A DNA stretch of 64,000 nt from Hoplostethus atlanticus. Lineage: Eukaryota > Chordata > Actinopteri > Trachichthyiformes > Trachichthyidae. Where the stretch lies: NCBI GenBank assembly GCA_034670405.1, contig JAXDDX010000168.1:852016-916015 (forward strand), read 5' to 3'. Every line of letters starts with the position of its first letter. Position 1 is the stretch's first letter. Below the pieces are notes generated by a model that saw only the letters and a program-made list of their open reading frames with translations, was not told the origin of the DNA and made no database searches. Position numbers and translations under genes: made by a program. Shown one piece after another: positions 9,347-24,300 of the stretch.

Positions 9347-12300
9347 GTAGGCGAACACTTGCGCCGTTCGGAGGGGGCACAGAAACGGCGGAGACGGTGC
9401 ACTTTTCACCGTGCCTTCGTTGCTGAAACGTTGCCCTGCTGCCAACTATAGCTGGGACACTGACGCAGCATTTCCCCACCAATGCGCCATTGCTGCCGAT
9501 TTGGAGAAGGTGGAACAGTTTTCTGTGTCTGTTAAGCCAAGCTGTATGGAGGACCCAAACTGACTTAAGCATAAATAAATGAATTAATGTATAAATAAAT
9601 AAAACCACTAACCAGTGTAGAAATAAATAAAATAATGCATGAATGCACACAGTAATAAATAAATAAATAGGTATGAATGTATATTGTATATGTATGTATG
9701 TATATTTTTCTGTATTTTTTTGTCCTATTTATTTGTCTCATTAATTTATTTCTGTTTATATTTATTTCCCTATTTACTTATTTGTGTATTTTTCCCCTGA
9801 GAATTTAATTCCGTATTTATAAATGTCTCTTTTTATTTAGTCCTTATAAATGCATTTGTATTTCCCTGTCCCTATGATAATAATGTCCCTTACTCCCATT
9901 GGTTGATCGGTCTCACAGTGTGTAGATCTAGGCTAGGCTAGGCTAGGCTAGGTTGCTAGCTAGCCTAGCACGGTGCTTGCAACGGTGCAGGCTTGGCTAG
10001 TGCTTCGCTCAGGCAAAACATAACGGAGAGCAAGCGAGACCAGCAGCGGCGACCAGCCTGTTCCCGGAGGATGCAGCCGGGAGCAGAACTGGAAGAGCTG
10101 TTGAGTCGAGGTTGGAGCTTGTATGCATCCTGGAAGCCTGGGAGCTTTGGTGCTCCGCGGCTGTCCTGCCGGGACCGAGGTGAGCCTGCTGGGAGAGATT
10201 GCGCTGAAAAGCGTCCGTCAAGACCGGGTCTTTTTTTTGTGCTGTGATGTTAACAAAGCGGCATTCTGACCGGCTAACTCTCCACTCCTGCCTTAGTCTC
10301 TGTCTGTCCCGGGGCAGGGAAGAGACCGTAGTTCTCAAGAGGGAGAACAGCGCCATCACCGAGCCGTTATAAGTAAATAGGGAAATAAATAGAAATAAAT
10401 GAATGAGACAATAGGACAGACAATACAGAAATATACATTTATACCAGATTTCATCTATTTATTTATGTATTACTGTGTGCATTCATGCATTATTTTATTT
10501 ATTTATACATTAATTCATTTATTATACTTAAGTCAGTTTTGGCTCTCCATAAAGCTGCAGCTGTTCGGTGGGCGTCGTTTAGCTACCATGACAGGAATTA
10601 TTGGTCAGAGTGACGTCACGGATGCATTACTGAACAAACTAAGGTATTGCTTATTTGTTTATTTGCAGCTGAAAATCAAAGCATTGGATCGTGCAATAGT
10701 GCAAGACCTCTATTCCATTCAAAATGTAGACATTACTGCACATATGTAACTTTTTAAAATATTTATGTATGTATAAATCCATCTATCTATCCTGTAAATC
10801 CCTCTTATTCTCTATCCCACAGCTACTCGTCCCATCTAGTGTTCACAAGTCACCTTTTAAGGGTCTACAAAGAGGACATAAAGTAGAAATGTTTCATGCA
10901 CTTAAAGATGCATGAAAGACTTAAAGATGGTGTACAGAAATCAAAGTCTATAACTCAGCACCAGTTCAAATTTGATGCACAGGCTTTCCACTGGTCATGG
11001 GGATTTCTGGAATATCGTAGATTTTGAGAGATGTATTCCGGACAGGCAAAGTCAGGGAATTTGATAAATTGTCTGGGCAATATCAAGGAATTTTACTAAT
11101 GGGTATTTTCCAACTGGTTTCACACATTCATTGCATTAGATGGTGGTTTTCAGCCCATTTGGAGTGGAAACCAGATGGTCTAAAACATTAACAAACCAGT
11201 AAGGAAAAACATTTTTGGGTCGTGGAACCACTTCAAATGAGTTATGGAAAAGTCCTGGAATTTTACATTGAGGCCACAGTGGGAAAATTGTAATTGCACA
11301 CGTTATGTGATTATGATCTCCCTGATGTAGTCTTTGCCTTGAAGCCTCCCACTCCCTATCTCTCCTAATGAAGCAACTGCCAAAATGCATTGCTACATCT
11401 TCCCTAATGCCACAGAGGGTGCAGAGGACGGCCCACACTCGTGCTTTAATTAGCCTGCCACTTGACAGCGTTGCCTTTAGTCATGCGCGCAGACTCACAT
11501 GTTCACCCCGGGAAAACATCAGTTGTCCAGTTGTGAGGGTAAATATTTAGTCTCACATGATTGACGATCTAGTGCCCGGTCGACTCAACTTCTCCCAAAA
11601 TGCTCCTCCAATGAGCAATTTCATCATTCTCAGTTCCTTAAATTGAAGTTGTGGTAGTGGCTATGGGTATGATGCATAAAAAAACAACATTAAAATACAT
11701 ATACTTTCAACCTTTTCATCCATCATTTGTCTTTGTGCAAGCGGGTGTTACAAAAGTGAAGATTTGATTGTGGGTTTCAAATTTTGGGTCTTAGATGACT
11801 TACATGTCATTCAACAGCAGAAGTTAAACAGAGTGCGCTCATTATCGGAGATTATAGAAAGCCATTGTGGACTCAAGGGCATTCAGCTCTGAAATTTCTC
11901 TGTGTCCAAACCAGAGTATAATATGAGCATACTGCATTACTAAACAGGGAAAGTCAGCCGGACTTCACAATAAAAGTCCCGGAGTAGCATTGCTGTTATC
12001 AGAGACTGTGTTGACTACTTCTTTATCATTTGGTAGCTGAGTAAACATTGTGGCCTCCTCGGGCTTTTACAGCGTAAGGGTTTCCCCCTGCGACTCTATC
12101 TTTAAAATGGAGTTCACATTCCTCAATAGGGAGCGATCAAGGTCACAGTGCCATTGTGAAAAGGAAGCATGCGATTGGCCAGGTGGTGTGCCAAGCTGGG
12201 ACACACACTAGTCCCAGTATGCTAGTGAGAGTGTGATAATGGATGCCATGTGTTCCAAATCATGGAGCTCTGTGGCTGTTTGTCATTAGGCAAATATGAA

Positions 12301-15300
12301 GTTGTTGTTCCCCTTGTGTCAGTAGAAGGATTACTGTGGTTTCATGACCTTTCCACTTTTATTTCAATTTTAAATTTGATCTCCATTTTATTATACTTTC
12401 AGTTAGCCTTTTATAAAGGATTCACTAGTGTTAGGCTAGTTTTCATTATCCACATTTTTGGATTATATTGTGTATTAACAGTTTATCTGGGCTCCTTCAG
12501 TACTAGAGGATAGTCTCTTCACTCACCGAATGCTAGTGGTCAAAAGACTGAAACTGAAAAGAAAGGTTTATTTTCCCTTTATTTCTGCCAGGCAAAGATT
12601 TTAATGAACATTCATGCTTTTTCTTTTTTTGAGCCTATTTTATGGGCCTGATTCCCATTAAATTCTAGTAGAACTACTGCCATTACAAATACACAGGATT
12701 TAATGTTACAATCCTTTGTGCCATAATCCAGAGTGAGCATTCATACAGAAACCCAGATATCAGAAAGAATGATTAACCCACAAATGGTAACTGTAGAGGA
12801 CATGAGGCTATGATCATATCTATTTAAAGGAAAAATCCACTCTCTGATGCTCTTCTAGATGATATCAGTTTGTTATATTGAAAGCATTCCAGGAGTTATT
12901 TTGTGATGAAGTGTTGTAATTTAGTTTTTTGGTATACCCACTTTCCCTCAATGCGCCTGAATGCCTTTCGACAACCCCCAGAGAAGGGGGCTCTCTGTGC
13001 TATATGTGTAGGTGGAGAGAACAGTAGTGAATGTTTCCAGTCAAGAAAGAAGCGTTAATGGAGAGAGAACAATGCCATCGGAACTGGTTGTTCAAATTCC
13101 AATAAAGACGCTATTTGTTTCACTTACTTGTCTTAGCACTTGCTTATTTATGCTTATTTGATGCTTGTTTAGGAAAGAAATGCACTTACGATTTCTGGTG
13201 ACTAGTATATCTCGTGTCTACCTACGTTGAATGCACTCATTGTAAGTCGCTTTGGATAAAAGCGTCTGCTAAATGGCTGTAATGTAATAGACTGGAAGAG
13301 AGCATTGTATTTCACACGCTACCGATGGCAGATCCGCAAAGACGCAAACTGTGGCTGCATTGCATTATGGTTTATTGAGGCTACTGTCGGTGGAGAAATT
13401 GGTATCTCTGCCTCTTGTGGCAGACTTGGGTATCTGCCACAGAGAAACGGTAGAAAAGGACTACATTCCCCAGCACAACATCAACAACATCTTGCCCCAG
13501 CTGTAGGGCGTTACTAATCAGCCGAGAAGGGTCCAGCTGCAGACCTCCACTCTCAGTACCCTAGTTCTGTGAGCTAATGGGGTTTGAGACCTCCACTCTC
13601 AGTACTCTTCTGTGAGCCAATGGGGGTTGAGCATGAGTAGTGGGGTTTCGTTGTATGAAGTACGTAAACTTTCACTTATTTCACCTTAGCAGTCCACCAA
13701 AATCTGATTCTGAACAAATTTGAGGCGAATCTTCACTCATATTAGATCTACAAGGCCTAATTTAAAAGTTTGTTCCGACTTTCGGAAGTCAACGGCACTA
13801 CTGCACTGCCGGTTGCCACCGCTTTCTTGGCCATGCTTCAAGCTAGTGGGGGACACCGAAGCGAAGCAGCAAAGGCCCAAACGACTACACATGTAAGTAA
13901 CGTAGTCTAATACTACTTTTATGTCATCAATTTTTATATTAATAATATTACAATAACGCTGATAATGCTTTCATATTTGTATTCAGAATAAACGCTTTGT
14001 AAATAAATGCATTTACGGATCCGACTGCTAGCCTATTAGCTTGCCACTATAATTTCCCATAGAGGTTAGCGAGTTAGCTAACATAAGCTTGCGATTTACA
14101 ATGGCATTATGGTGCATTCCCTCGTACTCGTACTTTACATTTGTAACATAATTCGGTTGATTTGTGCTCAACGTTATGAGATAAAAGTCTTTACTTGAGT
14201 GTGGTACTAGCCTACTAACGTTAACCTAACTAGTTCACTGATATGTGCCGTTTCTCTTCACTAATGGCGCTGTAGTAGTTGTTGATGTAGGTCTCTAGAT
14301 GGTGGGGAAGGGAGAGGAGAGGACAATAGTCTAGTCTAAAATAACCAGATACCATGGTTGTAGAGTTTGTTTGTATCCTGCTAATGAATTCCTGTGCAAT
14401 GTGTTGTGGTCAACAGAATGTGTGTTATTTGGTTAAAGTGGTTTTAAACCTCTTTGGCCATTGAGCCACATCTTAAAAATATTTTTGCTATTGTATTTTA
14501 ACCAGCCTATCTTACCAATATAACACAGGGACTTTAAACTGTTTTTGTCTTGTAGACCATGGCAAGAGCGCACTCCTGGGAGCTGAGTGGGTAAAAAAAC
14601 ACCTCCACCAGCTGAAGGGAAATGTAAAAGAACCTCCCTATCTCATGTTGGGATTGACACGCCAAAAGGAAGTCGAGGAAAAACTTCTTCAGGCACACAA
14701 TGAAGACCACGAGGAATTGATGGAGAATTTTTTGTTTGTACATTTGGTTCATGTTGGAAGTCAGAGATACTCTTGAAATTCCTGTGTGCGCAAGTTTCAA
14801 GAAACCTTGTGAAATAGTTGAATAAAATAATTAGCCTACCTACTGTGTTGTTAATGTTTTCTCTTTTTCAAGGTGTGCTTGGACCCCTTCAATCACCGCC
14901 TGCAGCTACACTGGAATTTGTCATTTTTAAAAAATCTGATAGGTTTTACATAACTGGAGTGACAATTATTAATTTAATATTTGTAATATATATCACAGTG
15001 TGTGTGTGTATATATATATATATATACATACACATACATACATACATACATACATAGTCTTCATATATTTATAGACTTCTGAAAGAAAATACAATACTGA
15101 TATTGATGTAGTTTAATATTTGTAATATATATCGCAGTATATAGTCTTCAAGAAAATACAATACTAATATTGATGTAGTTTAATATTTGTAATATATATC
15201 GCAGTATATAGTCTTCATATATTTATAGACTTCTGAAAGAAAATACAATACAGTATAGTGAGGGTGTTGAGCCCGGAGGTGGGCGGAGCTCTGAGGGTGA

Positions 15301-18300
15301 TGAGCCCTGGAGGTGAGTGGAGCTCTGCTCTGAGGGTGATGAGCCCGGAGGTCTGCGGTCTGCAGCTGGACCCTTTTGAATCAGCCAGGTGGAGCTGATT
15401 GCCTCACTAAGGACTCAAACCCATAGACATATATACGTAGACGCCGCATTGACTGCTTCGGCCCATTGCTACGATACATCAACGTCGCCGCCATATTGGA
15501 CCGGGCAAGACTGGCTTGTAAACAAATACAAGTAAACGGAGGGCGGCGGTTTTTCTGGATGAAAAGCGCTATAACGTTTACATTTCTCAACCGATTTCAA
15601 TGAGTCCTTTTTATATTCAAGGGTTTATGATCTACGTGGAGTAGAATTTTTTTTTTGTCTCCACTTACTTAGTTAGGCTATAATTGCTGCTAGACGCTCA
15701 AGAGAGCAGTGTCAACGTTAGGCTTACATGAACTGAATTACTTACGTGGTGGAAAATAATTCTTTGTCATAAGGCATTGTAAAAACTCAGGTTTGTCAAG
15801 CATGGGTTTGCCTTATTTTCCTTGGTAATACTTGTAGAGACGTCCCTATATAATATAATTTAATGTACATGAAATGTGCAGAAAGTTCATTTTCTGTCCA
15901 TGTTCCCATCATTTTAGCTTTTCTTGTGCTCCAGTTCAGAACACAGCTCATTCACTTGAAAATACTGGGGGGGAAAAATCTAAATAGCGCATTTTTAAGT
16001 ACTAATAATTGACCATCATTAGGAAAAATGGAACAAAATCGGCAAATACAAATTAAAATAGTGAGACACTGGCAGTCAGTCTGCTTTCTATATTTTTATT
16101 GCAGCGAAAGGATACAGATATAAGACAGACAATTATACGATAAGATATGCCTTTATTGATCCCCAGAGGGGAAATAAAGAGGGAAAATTCAAATGGCCTA
16201 TAATCGAGATTTCCATCTATATTTATATCTATATTTCTCCAAACCGATTTTTATGACAAGCTACTCGTTTCGGCTAAGCGGCTGACATATTATGAATCTG
16301 ACTGTAGTTAGCTGGCTAGCTAACTTTTCTCACACTTTGAAGGTTTCCCAAAGAGAAAGAGTTGATACACAGCGATTATAGCCTAACGATCGAGATTCTA
16401 AGTAACTGGAGACAGTTTACTCCACGTAGATCATAAACCCTTGAATATAAAAACGACTCATTGAAATCGTTTGAGAAATGTAAACATTTCATCTAGAAAA
16501 AACGCAGCTCCCCCGTTTACTTGTATTTGTTTACAGGCCAGTCTTGCCCGGTCCAATATGGCGGCGACGTTGACGTACGATCCACAGGCCAATGCGGCGT
16601 CTATGTATATATGTCTATGCTCAAACCCCCTTTCCCAAACCGGTCCCTCTTCACTACCACGCCAAAACCAGTGTCACTCCATATGAAGTCACACTACCAG
16701 CTGAGGGAGGGCACTCCTAATTAAGGGGAAGGGGTATGAAAGCTGGGTAAACTGTGGGACACCCTTGCTACTCTCCAGCGGAAACAGGAAACAGCAGTCA
16801 CCATGGCTACAGGAGACGCCTTACTCGCCAATTGGCTTGGTGTGTCATACTGTCATGTACTGTCTCATCTGGATGAGTTTCTTGTTTTTTTTCAACCGTC
16901 CCTGCAAATTCATGACCTCCACAAAACAATGAGCACATGCATTGAAATGAAGTGTGTTTTGTTTTTAAATCAATGCGTCAGTCGATAGAAATGCCACAAA
17001 GGAAATTATCAAAACGGAACTTACTTACTTTTACATTTGGCCAGTTATCCACAGGAATAAGAAAAATACACCACCAAACAACAAAATGGATCCAAAATGT
17101 AAAGTACACAACTGACATGTATTTCGTAGGGTCGTTTAGAAATTAAAAAAAAAAAGTAGATGAAAAAGGAGTGTAAACTGTGACTTCTAGTCAGTGTCAG
17201 TCAACCACCCATGTCAACAAATCAATGATGCTTTCAGAAAAGCATTAATTTTTGCTTTTTTTTTCTTAGGGTTAGGGTATTTCTGTTTGTTGTTTTGGTA
17301 ATTTAGCCACATGTGCCAGTTTTTTGTTCATAGGCCAGTGTGTGTTATGTGCTGCACTACTTCTTGGCTGGGTGTCACCACACACCACAACCAGCACACA
17401 ACCACAACCTCTTAAGCGAAATGAATAGAGTATATCGCTGGAACTACAAAGTCTATATGAATAATCTTGGTATCATAATAAAGGTAAAACTTGTGAGATT
17501 TCTGCAGAGGTCAGTATAAGCATCAGTATAAATGTTACTGAGTCAGAGTAAATGAAGATGGAACACAGCATAAATGAAATATTTAATTTCCGTCTAACAA
17601 AACTACATTTTTAGAGTGAATATCCCCTTTGGAATTATGCAGTTGCAGCCCAAAACCTCTAGCAAACCATAGCACAACATCTGAACATTACCTGTGCCAA
17701 GACTGATGCTATTCAAGTGAAGCAGAGCAAAGTTAGAGAGGTTTTAGTAGAGGCATGTTTAGGTGGAATCTCCGTATGTATGTATGTATGTATACACACA
17801 AACACACACACACACACACATATATTACATTAATATATATATAGAAAATCTCCCTTTTACAGCATTACTATAAATCTAGGATATTTTTTGTGTGTGTCCC
17901 TTTGTGGATGTGCTAACATGCAAATTACTGTTGAAACTTACAAGATATTCCTTGATCAGGTCATCTGCATCTTCTCCCAGGAAGATGATGAGGGCTTTCA
18001 GGACACACTCCCTCCGAAGATGAATGTCCTCAGTCTAGGACAACATAATCTTGATTAATTTTATTTTTCCAAATCTCTGAAGACAGACATCCTTGATTTT
18101 ACAGCTAAACTCCTACACTCACTTTATTTAAAAACAGACGGACATTTTTGATACCAGAGTTTCATAAAAAAGTAGCATTGAGTAACTGAAAACATTCCCT
18201 GCATATGAAAGACACGATAAGTATTGGTCAGCCCATGTTAATGTGTCTATAAAAGGATACAGATAAACTGTGACACCCCTCTTAGCTACCAAGGAAACTC

Positions 18301-21300
18301 TACATTTGATGATATGGATCTACCTGGTCCAAAGTGTCCATGATGTCAGCAGTCTTTTGGCGTGTTGCTCCTCCTTTGGCACGGATGACTCTGATCAGCT
18401 GACTTGAGTGCATGTCTAACTGGGCCACTGAACTTCTCCTCAAGAGGAACAGCCATGAGCCTCTGGAACTCTGCATTGATCTAAAACAAAAAACAAATGA
18501 CAGGATGACATGGATAAGGTATCCTGAATGAAAGGAAATGCAACTGGCCTCAGCCTGTATACAATTTTATACAGTTTTAACAAAGTAACCACTGAAGCAT
18601 ACCTGTACAATGGCTAAAATGCCAATACACCAAAAAGCATAACAAACTGAAAATGTAAATTCAGTCAGTAAGCATAGTGTTATACTTAATCTCAACCACA
18701 CCAAATTATGACCAATTCATAAAAGCTCACTGTAACAAAACCTGAAAGATACAGACTTTGATCACTTCAGTTCCATTATTACCTCTTTCTGTTGGAACAG
18801 TGCAGGCCATCTGTCCTTGAAGTCCTTAATGCTGGGTTCTTGGTTAACCACCTCCTGTCGTCTGTAGGCAAACGTGCGAGCCATTTTGTCTGCAATGACC
18901 CTTTCGTTGTTCCTTATGCTGATCTCTGTCAGAAGTTCTCGTCTCGTCACGTTTTCCAGGCTTTCCAGAGTCTCACCAGTAGGGAAGGATGGATAAAAGT
19001 TAGCTTCAGCTCGTTTTGGCCTCTTCACTTTTTTCAGCAGGGAAAGCATCTGTAGTAGCTTTAGATTTCAGGGAGTTTACTGACAGCTCTGGACACCCCT
19101 GCAATTTGAGCTGAGTCCTGTAGTTTCCCATCTTGTACTTCAGTCGCTGTTTCCAACCGTAGCAGCCATTGAATGAGCCAGGTTCTTTCAAAGAAGGGTG
19201 TTTTTTGATTAAGGCTTCTGCAACTGTGCAGAAATGTGCATCCTCTGGGTAGGCTTTGTATTGGTAAGTTTCTTCTGCTAGTCTATTCAGGATATCAGAC
19301 TTCATTCGGGAGCTGACAGTTAACATTTTGTGGCTCACATGATACTCAGAATTCTGCAGCTCTGTGTCATATGAAAATCGCGGAATTGGAAAGTCCTCTG
19401 GCCACTGTGTTCGAGATGACACAGACTCGGGGATGAGAGGATTATTGTGTCATTTGATGCCAATGAAACACAGTCATCAGACTCAAGTGAAAGAGAATGA
19501 GATGTGGTCTCAGTGGCACTGATCAAAGGTGGATTTGTTTGCTGCTGGATCACCTTGATTGTCCCCAAATCCTGAAGTTCAGTGGTAGAATTCAGATTGA
19601 AGAAGTCGTTGCCAAAATCTTGGTCCATGTATTGCAGTCTGAGGTTGCCCTTTAACCCAAAGGTAGTCTTTGGCCGAATCCCAATTCTCATTTTCACCCC
19701 TACGGCTCGTTTTCGAGGGCTCCCTCGCCCTTCGGCTTGGCCCTCAGAACAGAGTTACAAGGGGTAGTGGTTGAAATCTCCCCCTATGAAATGGGACAAC
19801 CCTTCAAGACCCTGATACGTCATCGATGATGTTTACGTACACAGACGCGGCGAGTTTGTTTCCATAGTTATTGGACATTACACACATCACAGTGACATTT
19901 GCCATTCATCTGATGGAGATAGAAAAGCATGGACGCTCGCGATTTGTTCACAATTTATATGTTTCACGCTACCAATCGATCAAACAAGTCATCAAATAAA
20001 AAAGACCACTGCTTGATTACCGGGCCATTTCATGATAGAATAGCGTTAGCGGTGCTCTGTAGTCTGTACTGATATTAGAGGAGCCGTAACAAGTGCAGCA
20101 ACTTCGCTGCTGGACTGGAGTTATATTTCCAGCGTCATATGCCATCAACGGGGGGAAATGCGACATGGAAATATGTCAAAATGCGGGACTGTCATGCACA
20201 AATCAGCCTAAAAACAATGTTGTAACGTTAACTAGCAAGGTAGAGACATCGGAATACGAGCGATTTTTTTGTGATGCTTGTTATAAAGAAAATGTCTATA
20301 ATACATTGAAACGACATTAAACTAAGGTAATACCACGTTTCGAAGATTTTTTTACACACACCAACATGTGAATAAGGGGAGTATTGGCACTTCTTTTTTT
20401 TCCCACTTCAAGCACTGCTTCTGGGTGTAGTTCAAAAAGTGTGACCGCACAGACCGTGCGCGCCGACAAACATGAACCAACACTCCATGTAACGTCAACG
20501 ACACACACACAGTGGTCTGAACAGAACCGCGGGCGCGGACCCTGTAATTAGCTAGGTGGCAAGCTAATATAAGCTAATGTAAGCCTTACCCAGCTCAGTA
20601 TTGCTGCGCTAATGTGCTAATAAGCATCTACACCAGTACACAACATGAATACACAACTTTCAGTTAGTCAGTCAGAGAGTCCCGCCCGCAAATTACTAAC
20701 ATTAACCTACCTGTCTGCTAGCAAACTAACGTTAACGTTACCATGCTCCAGGCTCGCTAGCAAAATGCTAACTAGCATAGCAGCAGGGCACTATACAGAT
20801 TTTAGTAGCGAAATGCACAAAACCAGTGAAATGCATCGAAAATGTTAATTTAAAACTTGGTAACATTAGCATGAATTAACGATAGCTGGTTTGGTTCAGT
20901 CAGTTTATTAAATACTTAACTTAATGCATAACAAAATTTGACCAATTCAGTTGGACCATTTTATGACTAACATATTACAAATATATATATATATAAATAA
21001 ATATATAGAAAATAAAACTTTTTATAGCATTAGATTTACCTTCTATCCAAGTCACCTTAACAAGAAAAAAATGGCGGTTCAACTACCGAGGGGAAACGTG
21101 GAAAAGATGTGGACGTCATGATGTCAGACGCACAATACTAAGCGAAACCTAATTGTCGCGCTTTTACTGGTATAAGAATAGCAGGTTAAGGGAACAAAGT
21201 GTAATTTCAAATTGATATAATCCACAAAAGTAGACTACCATCACTAAAGCAGAAATCTGAATGAGACTCATTTAAAACATTACGTTAGTTCAACTACTAC

Positions 21301-24300
21301 TGAAATACTCTTTTTACAGTGTACCTCAAAGATTTGTCAGTCTATAAAAGTTGTAAACTCTGTGATTCTGTCTAGTGCTGGGCTTCAGTGATCCTCTCAA
21401 CGGGGAGGTGAAACCCCGCATCCTGCTGATGGGTCTGCGGCGAAGTGGAAAGTCCTCCATCCAGAAGGTGGTTTTCCACAAGATGTCCCCCAATGAGACC
21501 CTCTTCCTGGAGAGCACCAACAAGATCTGCCGCGAGGACGTCTCCAACAGCTCCTTCGTCAGCTTCCAGATCTGGGACTTCCCCGGCCAAATCGACTTCT
21601 TTGACCCCACGTTCGACTATGAGATGATCTTCAGAGGCACCGGAGCACTGATCTTTGTCATTGACTCACAGGTAAGGGCACACAACAGCCATGGCTGACT
21701 GGCTTAAAGGCGAAGTAACACACCCTCTGGTGGCCATATTGGTGGTCTTGGGCAACAATAACTCTGAACAGTTGATTGCGTTTCCAAACGTCCGAACTGA
21801 TCATTTCATCACTGATACATCTGATAGGTTTTGTGTTTAGATAACGTCAGCTTGCTAGCTAGCTAACCATAGTATCTGGTCAGGTAAGCATCACTGTCAC
21901 ATTTCTGATAACATACCTGATTTGCACACTAGCTAACAGTAGTGATTAGTAGAAGCTAGCGTTAGCAGTGGCTAGTAGTCACATGTTAACATGAACTAAA
22001 TTAGCCTGCTGGCTAGTTAGCTAGCTAACAGTTCCAGCTCCAACTCGAGTGTTTTGGAGTAGAGACTAGGGCTAAAGATAATACAGTTTACTGAGTCACA
22101 GTAACCTACATTTGGAAACAAATGTACCTGATCACACTATATACTTTGACTAATAACATTACTGAATGTCCTTTTACCCAACAATGTTTTTTCAAGTGTC
22201 TCACTGGTTGTTACATATTTAGCCATTATTTGCACATAGCCAATTCTTCAATGGACGGCCACAATGGTACCAAACTACAAAGTCTCTATTGGCAACTGTC
22301 ATTACTATGTTTATTTCAATACATTCTAGAGATGTATTGAAACTAGGTAATTACTAGGTAGCACTGGTGCTCCCGACCTCCAGTTATAGTAAGTTATAGA
22401 AAATACTGACTGGCAATTTTACACTTCTCTGACAACTAAAACTGTCAAGTTACTGTCTAGCACACAGTTACAAACACATGCACACAGTTTGGGGCACATA
22501 AACATAGGTTTTATTTTCATAACTGACTGGCTGCTGTTTGTTTGGCTAGAACAGAACAGAAAACCACAGAGGAGTTGGCATGCCCCCGCGTTATTTAAAC
22601 AAAGTCACACCAACACAATTTTTTGTAGGTGCGCCAGTGTAGCCAAATTGAATTTCCAGGTCGCAACATTTTAATAGCATTTGAACCAAAATAGTCACAC
22701 TTTAGAGCCCTGCAATTTTCTCATGTTCGATTATTCAGTATGTGGTCTAAATAAATATTCAAACATTCAATTAGTGCTCCACTTTACAAAGGCTAAAGCA
22801 GATTATGGACAAAAAGCATCACATCCATCACTTTGGGATCAGTTGCATATCTTTAGCAATCACACTGTCTATGAGGACAGAGATTTTCTCAGTTCAAAAG
22901 TTTGCCATGCTAGTCTGGCTAGTTCCCATCTTCCTGGCTGGTAGAAATGGCTGCATGGAGCCATGCTACCTTCCTCTCAACCATACTGTCCTTTACTTTC
23001 TTGAAGTTTGCCCACGTTAGTAGTGCTAGTGAAAGCAGCTAGTGGGGGATGAGGATAAAACAGTGGCAGAGAGAGGTGGAGGGTTTTTTACATGACATAA
23101 AAGCTAATGGTCTATATCATAGCGCTTAATCAGCTGTTTGAGGTCTCTCTCTATATATTAGACTGTTAACATTATTCTAATGACCTATCTCAATATTAAA
23201 AAGAAACATCCAAATTACAAAAGTTAACCTTGATCCTTATGAACGAATATCCGAATATTTGTGTTGTTGTGTATTATGACCCATCCCCAATGCATTCATT
23301 CTTAAATGGGTTTGGCTGGATGTTATATTCAGTGTTCGAATAAATATTCATGAGGAGCTTATTTACTGTCATTTCAGATTATTTATTATATTCATTGATG
23401 CTTGCAGCACTTGTGTGTGGTGCATGTGATAAATGAGGGCATGTTACAAGCAGCATAAGACTGCTAGTTTTTCCTTTTAAGTCCGAATGCAGCCTTCATC
23501 AGTGTTTTGACATTTCTTGCAGGTATTTCTAACAAAATGTCATTTAATTTTCATGAAATTGTGGTTCTGTGGTTCTCTGTACCTCTGTATGTCAGCAATG
23601 GAGAGACAAACAAAAGCCAGAAACGTTGTGATGGTTGTTTTATGGATTCTTTGTTGCAGTTTAAGCTGGTTGAGTTGAGAAACAAAACAAATTTCTCCTG
23701 AATTGTCAGGTCTTGATAGCTCGTTTAATAAAACCCGACACACCGGGTTCCAGTTTGTATCTGATTGGACTAGTGTATATGACTCACTCCCACTCAGATT
23801 TCCTCTTACTTATTAAAACCTTCCATGATGTATTTTATCAATGCTAGTGGCACACACTCAGTCGGACTTGAGTGATAGACGCTACATACATCCTGAGTAT
23901 GCCCAGTAGAAAACCCTGGCTTGCCCCCCCCCCCCCCCCCCCCAAGCTAATATATTTCTCATCCTTTTGATAAAGAGCCTTGCTGTGAATTCCACTCAGA
24001 AATTCCCTCAGTTCACACCAGGAGGTCACAGTGCTGCAGACCTCTGATGTCTTGAGTTTCAGAAGGAGTTTTTGAGTTACAGTACTGAACTCACACACAC
24101 ACTGTTGGAGTGGTGAATTCTACTCCGAACTGCTCACATCTAAACTAGAAAATGTGGATTCCAAGCGAACTGGGGTGCGTTAGGAGTGAGAAAGTAATCG
24201 GAACGTACTACAAGAAACAACTGCAAACCGCATTCAGCAACAGGTTCAACTGATGCAACCGGTATGAACACTAGAGAAGGTGAATGGCATCACACTGGAA

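Noticed and set aside
9264..9426. Long minus-strand serine-run frame opposite rragd exon 1
   Set aside because: It is only the antisense of the (GAC)n aspartate run; the plus strand has Kozak context, donor and family match.
17262..17285. Two TTAGGG units (GGGTTAGGGTA), possible interstitial telomere repeat
   Set aside because: Only two units, within plain intron; chance is enough.
9347..21375. rragd exon 1 belonging to another gene because of the 12 kb gap
   Set aside because: Phase, donor, acidic N-terminus and the EDG-VLGFSDP junction all fit RagD; intron length is explained by transposon insertions.
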